A DNA stretch of 19,455 bases, taken from an uncultured Ignavibacteriales bacterium. GTDB taxonomy: Bacteria > Bacteroidota > Ignavibacteria > Ignavibacteriales > Ignavibacteriaceae. This document shows positions 1-8,657 of this stretch, in pieces (the stretch's first letter is position 1; each line of letters begins with the position of its first letter). The DNA lies in NCBI GenBank assembly GCA_903915485.1, contig CAIWTC010000162.1, positions 1 through 19,455 of the forward strand. Reading direction: 5' to 3'. The translations under genes and the position numbers were made by a program. Under the pieces are notes generated by a model that was not told where the DNA came from, ran no database searches, and saw only the letters and a list, made by a program, of their open reading frames with translations.

Positions 1-2305
1 CTTTTTTCTCAGCCATAACTTCTTTAGCTACTCTGTCAACGATTTCTTTTTGCATTTTGAGTTCGTTAACATCACTTACTAAAGGAATCATGATTTCAGG
101 TTTAACTTTGAATCCTTCTTTCTGAGCTTCGCATGCTGCTTCAATAATAGCGCGAGCTTGCATTTCAGTAATTTCAGGGAACAAAATTCCTAAACGGCAG
201 CCTCTGAATCCAAGCATAGGATTGAATTCGTGAAGACTTTCGATTTTAGCTTTTAACTGAGCAAGAGGAATCTTCAATGCTTTTGCTAATTCAACTTGTT
301 CTGCTTCTGTATGAGGTAAGAATTCATGAAGCGGTGGATCTAAAGTACGAACGGTTACAGGATAACCTTTCATAGCCTTAAAGATACCTTTGAAATCTGC
401 TCTCTGGAATGGAAGTAATTCAGCTAAGGCTGCTTTTCTTCCTTCTACAGTTTCAGAAACAATCATTTTGCGAACAGATAAAATTCTCTGACCACCGAAG
501 AACATATGTTCTGTGCGGCAGAGGCCAATGCCTTGAGCACCGAATGCAATTGCATTTGCTGCCTGATCAGGCTGATCAGCGTTGGTTCTGATATCTAGTC
601 TGCGGAACTCATCAGCCCATTTCATTAATGAAGCATACATCTTATAAACTTCTGATTTCTTAGGATCTAAAGTTTTGTTGATAAGAACTTCAACTACTTC
701 TGAAGGACGGGTTTCGATTTTTCCTGCAATAACTTCACCGGTTGAACCATCGATAGAAATATAATCGCCTTGTTTAAGAACGATGTCTTTTCCTTCAGCA
801 GTTACTGTTAAAGTTTTGTAGTCAACTTTCAATTTACCGCAACCAGCAACGCAAACTTTACCCATTTGACGGGCAACGAGTGCAGCATGTGAGGTCATTC
901 CACCGCGTGCGGTTAAGATACCTTCTGAAGCATTCATACCTTTGATGTCTTCAGGTGAAGTTTCAATTCTAACAAGAATTACTTTGTCACCTTTTTTAGA
1001 CATGATTTCAGCATCTTCAGCAGAAAGAGCGATTTTACCGCAAGCAGCACCAGGACCTGCATTCAAGCCTTTAGCAAGAAGCTTTCCTGATTCAATTATT
1101 CTGCGTTTTTCTTTTAAGTCAAAGATAGGGCGTAATAATTGGTTAAGCTGATTTGGTTCAATGCGAAGAAGAGCTTCTTCTTTTTTGATTAATTTTTCGT
1201 GAACCATATCAAGAGCAATTTTCACTGCTGCGAGACCGGTTCTTTTTCCAACACGGCATTGAAGCATCCAAAGTTTACCTTGCTGAATTGTAAACTCAAC
1301 ATCCATCATATCGGTATAATGTTTTTCAAGTTTGTGACGATATTTGTCAAGTTCAGCATAAATTTTAGGACTAGCTTTTTTAAGGTTAGCGATAGGTTCA
1401 GGAGTACGGATACCTGCAACCACATCTTCGCCCTGTGCGTTGAATAAATATTCACCATAGAAAATGTTTTCGCCGGTAGCAGCATCGCGGGTAAATGCAA
1501 CGCCTGTACCTGAATCCATACCCATGTTTCCGAAAACCATTGACTGAACATTAACTGCAGTACCCCATTCAGCAGGGATATTGTTAAGTTTGCGATATAC
1601 AATCGCGCGTTCATTCATCCATGATTGGAACACTGCACCGGCAGCACCCCAGAGTTGGTCGATTGCGTTTTCAGGGAAACTGTGACCGGTTTTCTTTTTG
1701 ATTTCAGCTTTGAATTCAGCTACTAATTCTTTCAAATCTTCAGCTGTTAATTCTGTATCAAGAGTAACACCGCGTGAGTGTTTTTTCTTTTCAAGAATTA
1801 CTTCAAATGGATCTTCTTCATGTTTATCAACAGGTTTCAAACCAAGAACAACATCACCGTACATTTGAACGAATCTTCTGTAAGAGTCATAAGCAAATCT
1901 TGGGTTGTTAGTTTTTGCAATGATTCCTTGAACTGTAACATCAGTCAAGCCAAGGTTAAGAATTGTATCCATCATTCCGGGCATAGATGCACGGGCACCT
2001 GAGCGGATTGAAAGCAGAAGTGGGTTTTTTGCATCGCCAAATTTGGCGCCCATAACTTTTTCGACTTTTTTAAGAGCCTCAAAAACTTGTTTCTGCAATT
2101 CTTTTGGATATGTGCGTTTATTTGCATAAAAATAAGTACACACTTCAGTTGTGATAGTGAACCCGGCTGGAACAGGGATGCCAATATTAACCATTTCAGC
2201 TAAATTTGCACCTTTGCCGCCAAGTAAAGTTTTCATTTCTGCTCTACCATCGGCTTTTTTTCCGCCGAAGAAATACACGTATTTCGAGGATTTACTCGAT
2301 GCCAT
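1..2305 (-). CDS. ppdK: Pyruvate, phosphate dikinase (3' end beyond the window)
   Basis: This enzyme interconverts pyruvate + ATP + Pi and PEP + AMP + PPi in the cytoplasm, linking the PEP and pyruvate pools. I translated the open frame by hand; 768 residues are visible, so about 100-130 C-terminal residues of a typical 870-900 aa enzyme lie off the left edge. Seen in order: the N-terminal ATP-grasp start with GGKGANLAEM (residues 29-38), RSGARASMPGMMDT near 102-115, the phosphohistidine loop GGMTSHAALVAR with catalytic His473 and the preceding Thr that is the regulatory site in plants, then the PEP-binding barrel beginning near 560 with GLCRTEHMFF near 595. The catalytic Cys of the last barrel segment is outside the window. 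The ATG is preceded by AGGAG with about 11 nt spacing, which fixes the start. It follows lpxK on the same strand after 116 bp containing two hairpins, so it may have its own promoter. Identification is firm. Confidence 0.97.
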   Translation of the reverse strand, partial: MASSKSSKYVYFFGGKKADGRAEMKTLLGGKGANLAEMVNIGIPVPAGFTITTEVCTYFYANKRTYPKELQKQVFEALKKVEKVMGAKFGDAKNPLLLSIRSGARASMPGMMDTILNLGLTDVTVQGIIAKTNNPRFAYDSYRRFVQMYGDVVLGLKPVDKHEEDPFEVILEKKKHSRGVTLDTELTAEDLKELVAEFKAEIKKKTGHSFPENAIDQLWGAAGAVFQSWMNERAIVYRKLNNIPAEWGTAVNVQSMVFGNMGMDSGTGVAFTRDAATGENIFYGEYLFNAQGEDVVAGIRTPEPIANLKKASPKIYAELDKYRHKLEKHYTDMMDVEFTIQQGKLWMLQCRVGKRTGLAAVKIALDMVHEKLIKKEEALLRIEPNQLNQLLRPIFDLKEKRRIIESGKLLAKGLNAGPGAACGKIALSAEDAEIMSKKGDKVILVRIETSPEDIKGMNASEGILTARGGMTSHAALVARQMGKVCVAGCGKLKVDYKTLTVTAEGKDIVLKQGDYISIDGSTGEVIAGKIETRPSEVVEVLINKTLDPKKSEVYKMYASLMKWADEFRRLDIRTNADQPDQAANAIAFGAQGIGLCRTEHMFFGGQRILSVRKMIVSETVEGRKAALAELLPFQRADFKGIFKAMKGYPVTVRTLDPPLHEFLPHTEAEQVELAKALKIPLAQLKAKIESLHEFNPMLGFRGCRLGILFPEITEMQARAIIEAACEAQKEGFKVKPEIMIPLVSDVNELKMQKEIVDRVAKEVMAEKK

Positions 2306-2340
2306 AGTATTTTTTCTCCTGTATTGTTTCATTTAATTTA

Positions 2341-2365
2341 TTCTTCTATTCTATCAGTAGAAGAA
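2341..2365. repeat. Perfect 8 bp inverted repeat in the ppdK leader
   Basis: TTCTTCTA and TAGAAGAA form perfect arms around a 9 nt spacer, 36 bp upstream of the ppdK ATG. It could be an operator or an RNA hairpin in the ppdK leader. Only the symmetry is seen; the function is inference. Confidence 0.4.
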
Positions 2366-2391
2366 CTGTTATTTATTGATATAATTATTAC

Positions 2392-2410
2392 CATCTCAAT
2401 TCGTGAGATG
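2392..2410 (-). terminator. Possible terminator hairpin after lpxK
   Basis: CATCTCA and TGAGATG form a perfect 7 bp stem with a 5 nt loop, starting 11 bp past the lpxK stop codon. Read on the minus strand it is followed by AT-rich sequence but not by a clean run of T, so it is weak as an intrinsic terminator. It might only slow or partly end transcription of the eight-gene unit before ppdK. Confidence 0.3.
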
Positions 2411-2421
2411 CTTTGTGTTTA

Positions 2422-3474
2422 TTAAAAAAGTTTTTCATTCAAGTAATTATTGAATTTTTCTTCTTCGTCTATTACCAAATCAATTTTCAAGTAATAGATG
2501 TCGATGTCGTCTAAATCTTCTTTGAACTGCATGAGTTTAACTGCATCTTTTTGTGTAGTTATAACTGAATAACAATTCCTGTCATAAAACTCTTTGCGTA
2601 TTTTCTGCACTTCGCTTTCCGAATATTTTTTATGGTCAGCGAAAATGAGTTTGTTCTCATAACTAATTGTAAGCGAATCAAGCGCCTCAAAAAATGAGTG
2701 AGGTGAAGCTATCCCGCAAACAGCTAAACTTTTCTGTCCTTGAAAAACCTGCGATGAATATTTTTTACCGTTACGCACATCGATAAAATCTACCATCTCG
2801 TAATGAGAATTAAAAACGAGCTGCTTTTGTGAAAGACATTTTTCGAATTCTGAATTCTCAGATTTTTGCGAAAACTTTCTGTTGACGATAACGCAATCTG
2901 CTCGTTTTAGCGCTGCAAAAGATTCGCGCATGCTCCCTGTGGGAAGCGCTAATCTGTTCAGCCAATTAGCATGATTGATAAACCGCTGGTCGAAAATGAC
3001 TATGTCTAAATCGCGTTTAATCCATCTGTGCTGAAATGCATCATCTAATACAATTACTTCAGGATGAAAAGTGTCTATCAGCTTTCTTGCACCTTCTAAG
3101 CGACCTTCGCACACTGCAGCAGGGCATTCGCATTCAATTGCTGTAAGGTACATCTCGTCACCTGACTCATTCACTTTAGAAAGAATTTCTTTCCCGTCTG
3201 AAACGAGTAAATACCCTTCACTGTCGCGACCGTAACCGCGGCTAAGAACTGCAACGGACTTATTCAGTTCCTTCATCTTTTTAATCATGTAAATTGACAT
3301 CGGAGTTTTTCCGGCGCCGCCTACAGTGATATTCCCGACAGAAATTATTTTTGCATTTACGCTTCTTTGAGGAAATATTCCAATTTCAAATAAAAAATTC
3401 CGTAACTTTACTAGTATCCAGTAAAGCGGAAACAACGGTAAAGTAAAAACTCTAATCAATTCCAAAAATCTCAT
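2422..3474 (-). CDS. lpxK: Tetraacyldisaccharide 4'-kinase LpxK
   Basis: LpxK phosphorylates the 4' position of the lipid A disaccharide at the inner membrane, using ATP, and gives lipid IVA. The 350 aa length is normal for the family. An N-terminal hydrophobic segment (about residues 9-30, rich in Leu, Phe and Trp) fits the membrane anchor. The P-loop is GNITVGGAGKT at 47-57, followed by SRGYGR at 78-83 and the family motif DDAFQHR at 144-150; LDIVIFD follows shortly after. It starts with ATG two bases after the stop codon of the DUF374 gene and is the last gene of a tight lipid A block with lpxB. The start is well supported because LpxK proteins characteristically begin with this hydrophobic helix directly before the P-loop. 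Confidence 0.95.
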   Translation of the reverse strand: MRFLELIRVFTLPLFPLYWILVKLRNFLFEIGIFPQRSVNAKIISVGNITVGGAGKTPMSIYMIKKMKELNKSVAVLSRGYGRDSEGYLLVSDGKEILSKVNESGDEMYLTAIECECPAAVCEGRLEGARKLIDTFHPEVIVLDDAFQHRWIKRDLDIVIFDQRFINHANWLNRLALPTGSMRESFAALKRADCVIVNRKFSQKSENSEFEKCLSQKQLVFNSHYEMVDFIDVRNGKKYSSQVFQGQKSLAVCGIASPHSFFEALDSLTISYENKLIFADHKKYSESEVQKIRKEFYDRNCYSVITTQKDAVKLMQFKEDLDDIDIYYLKIDLVIDEEEKFNNYLNEKLF

Positions 3475-3476
3475 CG

Positions 3477-4133
3477 TTAAAAACTTTCAGCCTGTTTCTG
3501 AAGTTCTGACAATTTTGTTTCGCAGTTAATAATCAAGTCTGATATTTCATCTCTGGTTGCAGTCACAGAAACATTAATTGGCAATGATGATGAAACATTA
3601 ACTCGTGAAAACGGCTTAGGGATTTCAAACTTATCCCAGCTCTTTAGATGCCATTTCTTTTCGAAGCCAACTCCAACAAGCAGTAAAGGCTTGCCGCTGC
3701 GCTGTGCTGAAATAACCGCACCGGGCTTAAATTTTCTTTCAGGTCCTCGTGGACCGTCCGGAGTAACTAAAACAGAACCTTCATACTTTACAAAATCTAC
3801 CATAATTCCTAAAGCGACATTTCCTCCGCGGGAACTTGAACCGCGATTTACATTATAGCCCCAGCGAGTTAGGATGCGGGCTAAGATGTCACCGTCTTTG
3901 CTTAAACTTGTCAATCCCATAAATTTCTTGTCACGGAAAACGAACCAAGGAGCAATCATCGTTCCATGCCAAAATGCTAAAATCATATTTGTATCTGATT
4001 TTAAACATTCCTCAATTCCTTCCCATCCCAGATAATTTATTTTTAGAGTTTTGCACCAAAGGTCAATCACTCTTCCAAGGAATAAGTTTCCTAATGTTCG
4101 CAGAAATCCTTGTTTAATTGTTCTGATGCTCAT
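3477..4133 (-). CDS. DUF374 lysophospholipid-acyltransferase-family protein, probable lipid A acyltransferase
   Basis: A 218 aa protein of the DUF374 (PF04028) branch of the acyltransferases. Its N-terminal region has a hydrophobic stretch, then an H-G-T variant of the acyltransferase catalytic motif in FWHGTMIAPW (His56; the usual HX4D Asp is replaced by local context). SLSKDGD follows at 76-82, RGSSSRGG at 97-104 and TPDGPRGP at 124-131, all hallmark blocks of this family. It overlaps the end of lpxB by 20 bp and ends two bases before lpxK, so it is very likely co-translated with lipid A enzymes. The inferred job is late (secondary) acylation of lipid A or its precursor; to my knowledge the epsilonproteobacterial late acyltransferase LpxJ is related. 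No LpxL-type gene is visible in this window. Substrate and acyl chain cannot be read from sequence. Confidence 0.88.
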   Translation of the reverse strand: MSIRTIKQGFLRTLGNLFLGRVIDLWCKTLKINYLGWEGIEECLKSDTNMILAFWHGTMIAPWFVFRDKKFMGLTSLSKDGDILARILTRWGYNVNRGSSSRGGNVALGIMVDFVKYEGSVLVTPDGPRGPERKFKPGAVISAQRSGKPLLLVGVGFEKKWHLKSWDKFEIPKPFSRVNVSSSLPINVSVTATRDEISDLIINCETKLSELQKQAESF

Positions 4134-5256
4134 TCAAATAACCGATAATTATTTCAGCAGAACGCTTTGCAGCATTTGACTTGCCAAGAATCTCACTCAG
4201 TTTTCCAAGTTCGTTCTTGAAATTATCGTATGCCGAATTATTCTCTAAATACACTGCGGCACTCGAATAAATTTTATCTTCGTTCAAGTCATTCTGAATT
4301 AATTCAGGAGCAAGCATCTTTTCAAGAACAATATTTACCAACGCTATCTTATCAATACTGATTAACTTCTTGCCTAATGTGTATGTTAGATTACTCGTCT
4401 TATATACTACTATCATCGGCAATCCAAGAAGTCCTGCTTCTAAAGTTGATGTACCGGACTTAATAATTCCAAACCGTGAATACTTCATGAAATCGTAGTT
4501 GTTGTCATTCACTACTTTAATTTCTGAGTCACCCAAAAAACTATTCAAACTATTCTGCAGCGATGAGGGACAAACCACAACAGGTTGCAAATTGAACTTC
4601 GCTGCAACTTTAAGTATACCAGCCTTTATCGCAGGGAAAATCCTCTCTATTTCCTGCTTCCTGCTTCCGGGAAGAACTAAAAGAATTTCCTTCGAAGCAT
4701 CAAGAGAGTATTTGCTGTATAACTCTTCTTTGGTTATAAACTTATATGATTCAATTTCTTCAACGAGCGGATGACCAACAAATTCAACGGGCACATTAGC
4801 ATCCTTATAAATTTTTTCTTCAAAAGGAAGAATAGTCAGCATCTTATCGACACGACTTCTGATTTTATCTATGCGTCCTTTTCTCCACGCCCAAATCTGC
4901 GGTGAGATATAATAGATAAGCGAACTGCCAGACTTTTTAAGTGATGCCGAAAGATTCAAATTGAATCCGGGATAATCCACCATCACTGCTGTCGAGATAT
5001 TTTCTTTTGCAGCAAAGTTTACGATATCTTTTTTTACCTTAGCAATAAATGGCAAATGACGAACAACCTCAGAAAAACCAAGGAAGGCCATTTGATTACA
5101 GTGATATAAAGCATGAAAGCCGTTGCTTATCATCTTGTCACCGCCAATTCCGTAAAATTCAACTGAGTCATCCAACTTTTGAATTTCCTGAATCAATCTT
5201 GCTGCATGCAAATCGCCGGAAGTTTCTCCGGCAGATATTAATATTTTTTTCGCCAC
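4114..5256 (-). CDS. lpxB: Lipid-A-disaccharide synthase LpxB
   Basis: LpxB joins UDP-2,3-diacylglucosamine to 2,3-diacylglucosamine-1-phosphate (lipid X) to form the lipid A disaccharide at the inner-membrane surface. The 380 aa length matches the family. Visible blocks are SAGETSGDLHA (about 8-18), MVDYPGFN (about 92-99), the SPQIWAWRKGRI block near 117-128, VGHPLVEE near 160, LPGSRKQEI near 195 and the GT-B nucleotide-binding segment KSGTSTLEAGLLGLP near 266-280. The start is GTG: reading upstream in frame, no other start codon appears before a TAA, and the resulting N-terminus has the expected family form. The ribosome site is weak (AGAAG touching the start). The gene begins 21 bp after the methyltransferase-like gene and its last 20 bp overlap the DUF374 gene. 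Confidence 0.96.
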   Translation of the reverse strand: MAKKILISAGETSGDLHAARLIQEIQKLDDSVEFYGIGGDKMISNGFHALYHCNQMAFLGFSEVVRHLPFIAKVKKDIVNFAAKENISTAVMVDYPGFNLNLSASLKKSGSSLIYYISPQIWAWRKGRIDKIRSRVDKMLTILPFEEKIYKDANVPVEFVGHPLVEEIESYKFITKEELYSKYSLDASKEILLVLPGSRKQEIERIFPAIKAGILKVAAKFNLQPVVVCPSSLQNSLNSFLGDSEIKVVNDNNYDFMKYSRFGIIKSGTSTLEAGLLGLPMIVVYKTSNLTYTLGKKLISIDKIALVNIVLEKMLAPELIQNDLNEDKIYSSAAVYLENNSAYDNFKNELGKLSEILGKSNAAKRSAEIIIGYLNEHQNN

Positions 5257-5277
5257 TTCTAATAATTCAAAATTTGA

Positions 5278-5868
5278 TTATTTACTTCCGAAATACCATC
5301 TTACGGCAAGAGCAAGTAATACAAATGCTGTTGCTTGAAGCGTCCGTGTTTCAGAACGGAATCCTAATTTAACACTCATTGTAGGCTGTTCAACACTTGC
5401 ATACTTGTAAGGAGTTAACCTTGGTATAAATCTCGGAACATTTTTTTCAAATTCAGGGTATTCATCTTTATAATGATTTCTAAGAAATCCTTCTTCTTCA
5501 CCGACAATCAAATGATATTGTGTTGCGAAAAAAACGAAAGCAGCAATAAGCAAATATGGGAACAGTGCATTAGATGCGACACCTATTCCGCAATACATTA
5601 AAATATTTCCGACATAAAGAGGATTGCGCACATAAGCAAACGGACCGCTGACAATTAAAAATGTGCCGCCCACTTTACCAGTAGTTCTTGTTTCGCTTCC
5701 TGCCCAGCTTACTCCCCATAATCTGAAAAATTCTCCGAGCGCTACCATTGCCAACCCGATAGGGAAGGTTACTGCAGTAGGTGCTGCGAATACTAACATT
5801 ACCAATAAAAATGGAATTGGAGTATAACTTCTGTACTTAAAAAATATTTTTGCTAAGTTGTTTTGCAT
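5278..5868 (-). CDS. Isoprenylcysteine carboxyl methyltransferase (ICMT/PEMT) family membrane protein
   Basis: A 196 aa integral membrane protein with about four to five hydrophobic segments (near 18-30, 35-50, 84-99, 102-121 and 178-193). It carries the hallmark of the ICMT/phospholipid methyltransferase superfamily: GPFAYVRNPLYVGN at 75-88, then an acidic EEEGFLRNHYKDEYPEF block at 124-140 near the SAM-binding end. Members methylate small hydrophobic or lipid substrates in the membrane using SAM, but many bacterial members have no known substrate. It starts with ATG two bases after the stop of the HAD phosphatase gene and lies 21 bp before lpxB. A lipid or envelope substrate is a reasonable inference from this context; protein prenyl-cysteine methylation is not expected in bacteria. 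Confidence 0.85.
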   Translation of the reverse strand: MQNNLAKIFFKYRSYTPIPFLLVMLVFAAPTAVTFPIGLAMVALGEFFRLWGVSWAGSETRTTGKVGGTFLIVSGPFAYVRNPLYVGNILMYCGIGVASNALFPYLLIAAFVFFATQYHLIVGEEEGFLRNHYKDEYPEFEKNVPRFIPRLTPYKYASVEQPTMSVKLGFRSETRTLQATAFVLLALAVRWYFGSK

Positions 5869-5870
5869 TG

Positions 5871-6641
5871 CTATCCTAATTTATAAATCTCATTTCGTTT
5901 CAATACTGCCTGATGTTTTTTCTTTAACCGTCTTTTTGCTAGCAATTGTGTAAAGGTTCTTTCAACCTCAGCAAAATTGCTGTACTGAAAACATGTTATT
6001 TTTTCTCTGTTGCAAAATCTCAGTAAATCATCTTTTGCAAAGACATAATCACAAAATTGTGCAGGACATGTATCTGAACTTCCGTTGCCGATATACACTG
6101 TGAATTCATCATCGGCACTATTTTCTAAAATATGGTTCCTTTTGCAGTTTGCACAGTCGCTGCATTCTTCATCTGTATAAGGAAATACAGTTTGAATTTT
6201 TGAATCTTCGTTTTCAATCAGTTTGTTGGCATAAACCTTAAGATTGTTTATTTTGCTATGATTGAAAATCTTTGAAATATAATTTTCAAACCCGTCGCTG
6301 AGTATGTAAAACGGAATCTTGTTATTGTTTAATACATTCACAAAAGATTCAAAGTAGCGGTCAATTTGAATTTCATCTGCAAGTTTATGCACATCATCTA
6401 ACCGAAGCTTAGGCGCATTTGCAAATAGTAGTGACCATCCGGTTTTACCTGTGATTTTATTAAATCTAATCTGCTCAATGATTTCATCTATTTCGGGTCT
6501 GCTTCCAAACCTTCTAAAAATCTCTTCGCCGGTATCAGTCAAAGTAATTGTTCCATCAAAATCGATGAATACTTTCATCTTATGAGGCATAACGGGGATG
6601 AATGAATCTGTATGCATTTCAGGAGAACTGAATTCAGTCAT
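5871..6641 (-). CDS. MtnX-like HAD-IB family phosphatase
   Basis: A 256 aa cytoplasmic HAD-superfamily hydrolase. Motif I is IDFDGTIT with the nucleophile and acid at Asp27 and Asp29. SDGFENYI is motif II, and GNGSSD at 185-190 is motif IV with Asp190. The cap carries a cysteine cluster CSDCANCK (Cys160, 163, 166), typical to my knowledge of the MtnX-like branch and possibly metal-binding. The family includes the methionine-salvage enolphosphate phosphatase MtnX, but no other methionine-salvage gene is visible here, so that reaction should not be assumed. A phosphorylated small molecule or lipid headgroup is possible given the lipid A genes that follow. The first ATG is taken; Met22 just before the core is an alternative start. 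The gene begins three bases after the T9SS protein stop. Confidence 0.85.
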   Translation of the reverse strand: MTEFSSPEMHTDSFIPVMPHKMKVFIDFDGTITLTDTGEEIFRRFGSRPEIDEIIEQIRFNKITGKTGWSLLFANAPKLRLDDVHKLADEIQIDRYFESFVNVLNNNKIPFYILSDGFENYISKIFNHSKINNLKVYANKLIENEDSKIQTVFPYTDEECSDCANCKRNHILENSADDEFTVYIGNGSSDTCPAQFCDYVFAKDDLLRFCNREKITCFQYSNFAEVERTFTQLLAKRRLKKKHQAVLKRNEIYKLG

Positions 6642-6644
6642 TGA

Positions 6645-8657
6645 TTACCTTGCCACCACAAACTTTTTTACATCTCTGAAATTACCTGCTGTAAAGCGAA
6701 AGAAATAAATTCCTTCAGGCAGAGTTGCGCCGGAATATATATAAGAGTTTCTACCTCTAACTGTATTCGCTAAATTAATTTCATCCAGCTTTTCAATTTT
6801 AGAATTATAAAATTCAAGTTTGACATTTACTTTTGCAGGCAGATAAAAATTAATTTCAGTAGAATCAGAAACCGGATTAGGGTTGTTCTGAAGGACTACT
6901 ATTTTATCGCCAAATTCCTTGATGTAACTTACTTTCCGTATTTCAGAAGCTGCGATAGGGTCTTTGCCTGCCATCTGAACAATGCGGATGAAGTAAATAC
7001 CGTCACTATCAGGAACGAACTTATATGAATAGTCATTCCCTGTGGGGAGTGGTTTAGCTGATAATGAGGCTACCTCTGTCCAAGTTGTATCTTTGGATGA
7101 CTGTAATAAAAACATTTCAATTTTATAAATAACTGCTTTTGACTCTGAACTTGTGCGCCATGAAACCATAATGCTGTCGGAATCTACGCTCGCACTCAAA
7201 TCAGCAATAACTGATACTGCGTTTCTTTCAGCGTAAAGTCTTTGTCCATAGATGGAATAGTTCATCTTCGAGTTTTTCAAGCTGTCGGTTTTTCTTCCTT
7301 CGCGGAAAATAACTACCATCCCTTGCTTCTTGTCGGCAAAGGAATTGACATAACTTTTTTCTGTATTCTTCGAAAGAAGAATCGGAGTGCCTGAAGCATC
7401 CCACTGAAGTTTGCCCTTTTGGTTTAGTTTCTGACCATAAATATATCCGCTTGAATATTGGTCTTCCTTTTCTATCCATGCAGCATAAATGTTGCAAAAC
7501 TTATCGGCTGAAATTGATGCTGAAAATTTCTGGGATACTTTAGAGTTGACTTTTTCTCCGTCGTCGCCCCAGAGAAGATTTCCCGTGCGTGAAATTTTTT
7601 GAATTACAAAGTCTTTTTGTTCAGAATTTTTCTCGGTAATGAATCCAACAACCGCTGTGCTGTCGGAACATCCCAAGGCAACGAGGTTGCTTTTAGATGT
7701 TTTAATTTTTGGAGTAACTAGTTTAGGCTCTTGGAAAAGTTTAACTCCATTAGCTATAACGGTATAGTACATCTCTTTGGATTTCGGGCCAACTTGCCAA
7801 AAAATAAATGTTTCGCCTGAAACTAATCTTGTTGACTGATAAGAAATAACATTGGTAGTCGGGGGAGTCACTTCAAGCTGTTTCTTGAATAATGTCTGGT
7901 TACCGCTTTTGTCCACATGCTTCATCTGAACTATGTTTTTCCCGGAATGTGATTCCAGCCATAATACATAAGCCCCGCCTTTGGTATCAGACAAAACTTG
8001 AACGCTTGACTTAATTAAATTGCATGAAGCTAAACTTATTCCGTCGTTTCCGAAAATTCTCTCACCTTTAGGTGTGACTTTCTGAAGTCGTAAATCATAT
8101 TCGTTACCGGATGTATCAATCTTTTCAATGTATGCGATGTATGAATTTTCTGCCGCATCTAAAGACATTGAATAATTTACAGGAGGAAATGCGCATAGCG
8201 AAGAAATTATTCCGGACTCACCCCATTCAAAACTTCCATCGCTGCCAACTTTCTGAAGGTAGAGGTCGCCATTGGTGCTGTACGAAAAATCTTTCCATAG
8301 AACATATGCCGTTCCTTTTTTTGATACTTTTAGTACGGGGATGTCTTTCTTGCCTGGCAGTCCGCTTATTTTTTTCCCGTCGGCACGGAGTTTAACTCTT
8401 CCGTTGATGTCAATAGTCTGTATAAATATTGATTGGTCAGGGCTTTCTTTGCGGTCCATCCACACAACATGAAGACCGCCTTCAGGAAGGTCTCCTGTTA
8501 TAATGTTCGTCGGTTGATAAGTGTCGACGACTAAATTCTTTGCGCGTTCAAGATTAATTGTCCATTGTGCAAAAGCATTGAAGGGACTAATCAAGCATGC
8601 GATGACTACAAATAATTTAACCGAAGACAAACTACTCCGCGATTGACTATGCAACAA
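6645..8657 (-). CDS. Secreted seven-repeat (beta-propeller-like) protein with T9SS type A sorting domain
   Basis: A 670 aa exported protein. The N-terminus (basic, then VKLFVVIACLISPFNAFAQ) is a signal peptide, probably cut after AFA. The body has seven copies of a motif of the form [LI]QK[VI]xxxGxxxWxxxGxx[IV], starting near residues 76, 131, 189, 244, 297, 348 and 406, a period of about 55. This suggests a seven-bladed propeller, with a related GQRLY segment near 470 that could close the ring. A fibronectin-III-like region follows (about 480-575), then the C-terminal T9SS type A sorting domain with NNPNPVSDSTEINFYLP and ending GIYFFRFTAGNFRDVKKFVV. The protein should cross the outer membrane by T9SS and be cell-surface anchored or released. 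No enzyme motif is visible. The start appears to be TTG (first of two in a row, GAGG upstream), overlapping smc by 11 bp; a TTG nine codons on, with GGAG close by, is an alternative. Confidence 0.88.
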   Translation of the reverse strand: MLHSQSRSSLSSVKLFVVIACLISPFNAFAQWTINLERAKNLVVDTYQPTNIITGDLPEGGLHVVWMDRKESPDQSIFIQTIDINGRVKLRADGKKISGLPGKKDIPVLKVSKKGTAYVLWKDFSYSTNGDLYLQKVGSDGSFEWGESGIISSLCAFPPVNYSMSLDAAENSYIAYIEKIDTSGNEYDLRLQKVTPKGERIFGNDGISLASCNLIKSSVQVLSDTKGGAYVLWLESHSGKNIVQMKHVDKSGNQTLFKKQLEVTPPTTNVISYQSTRLVSGETFIFWQVGPKSKEMYYTVIANGVKLFQEPKLVTPKIKTSKSNLVALGCSDSTAVVGFITEKNSEQKDFVIQKISRTGNLLWGDDGEKVNSKVSQKFSASISADKFCNIYAAWIEKEDQYSSGYIYGQKLNQKGKLQWDASGTPILLSKNTEKSYVNSFADKKQGMVVIFREGRKTDSLKNSKMNYSIYGQRLYAERNAVSVIADLSASVDSDSIMVSWRTSSESKAVIYKIEMFLLQSSKDTTWTEVASLSAKPLPTGNDYSYKFVPDSDGIYFIRIVQMAGKDPIAASEIRKVSYIKEFGDKIVVLQNNPNPVSDSTEINFYLPAKVNVKLEFYNSKIEKLDEINLANTVRGRNSYIYSGATLPEGIYFFRFTAGNFRDVKKFVVAR

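Noticed and set aside
1199..2184. Open frames on both strands within 1.2-2.2 kb
   Set aside because: The minus-strand dikinase frame runs unbroken through this stretch with family motifs throughout, so the others are shadows.
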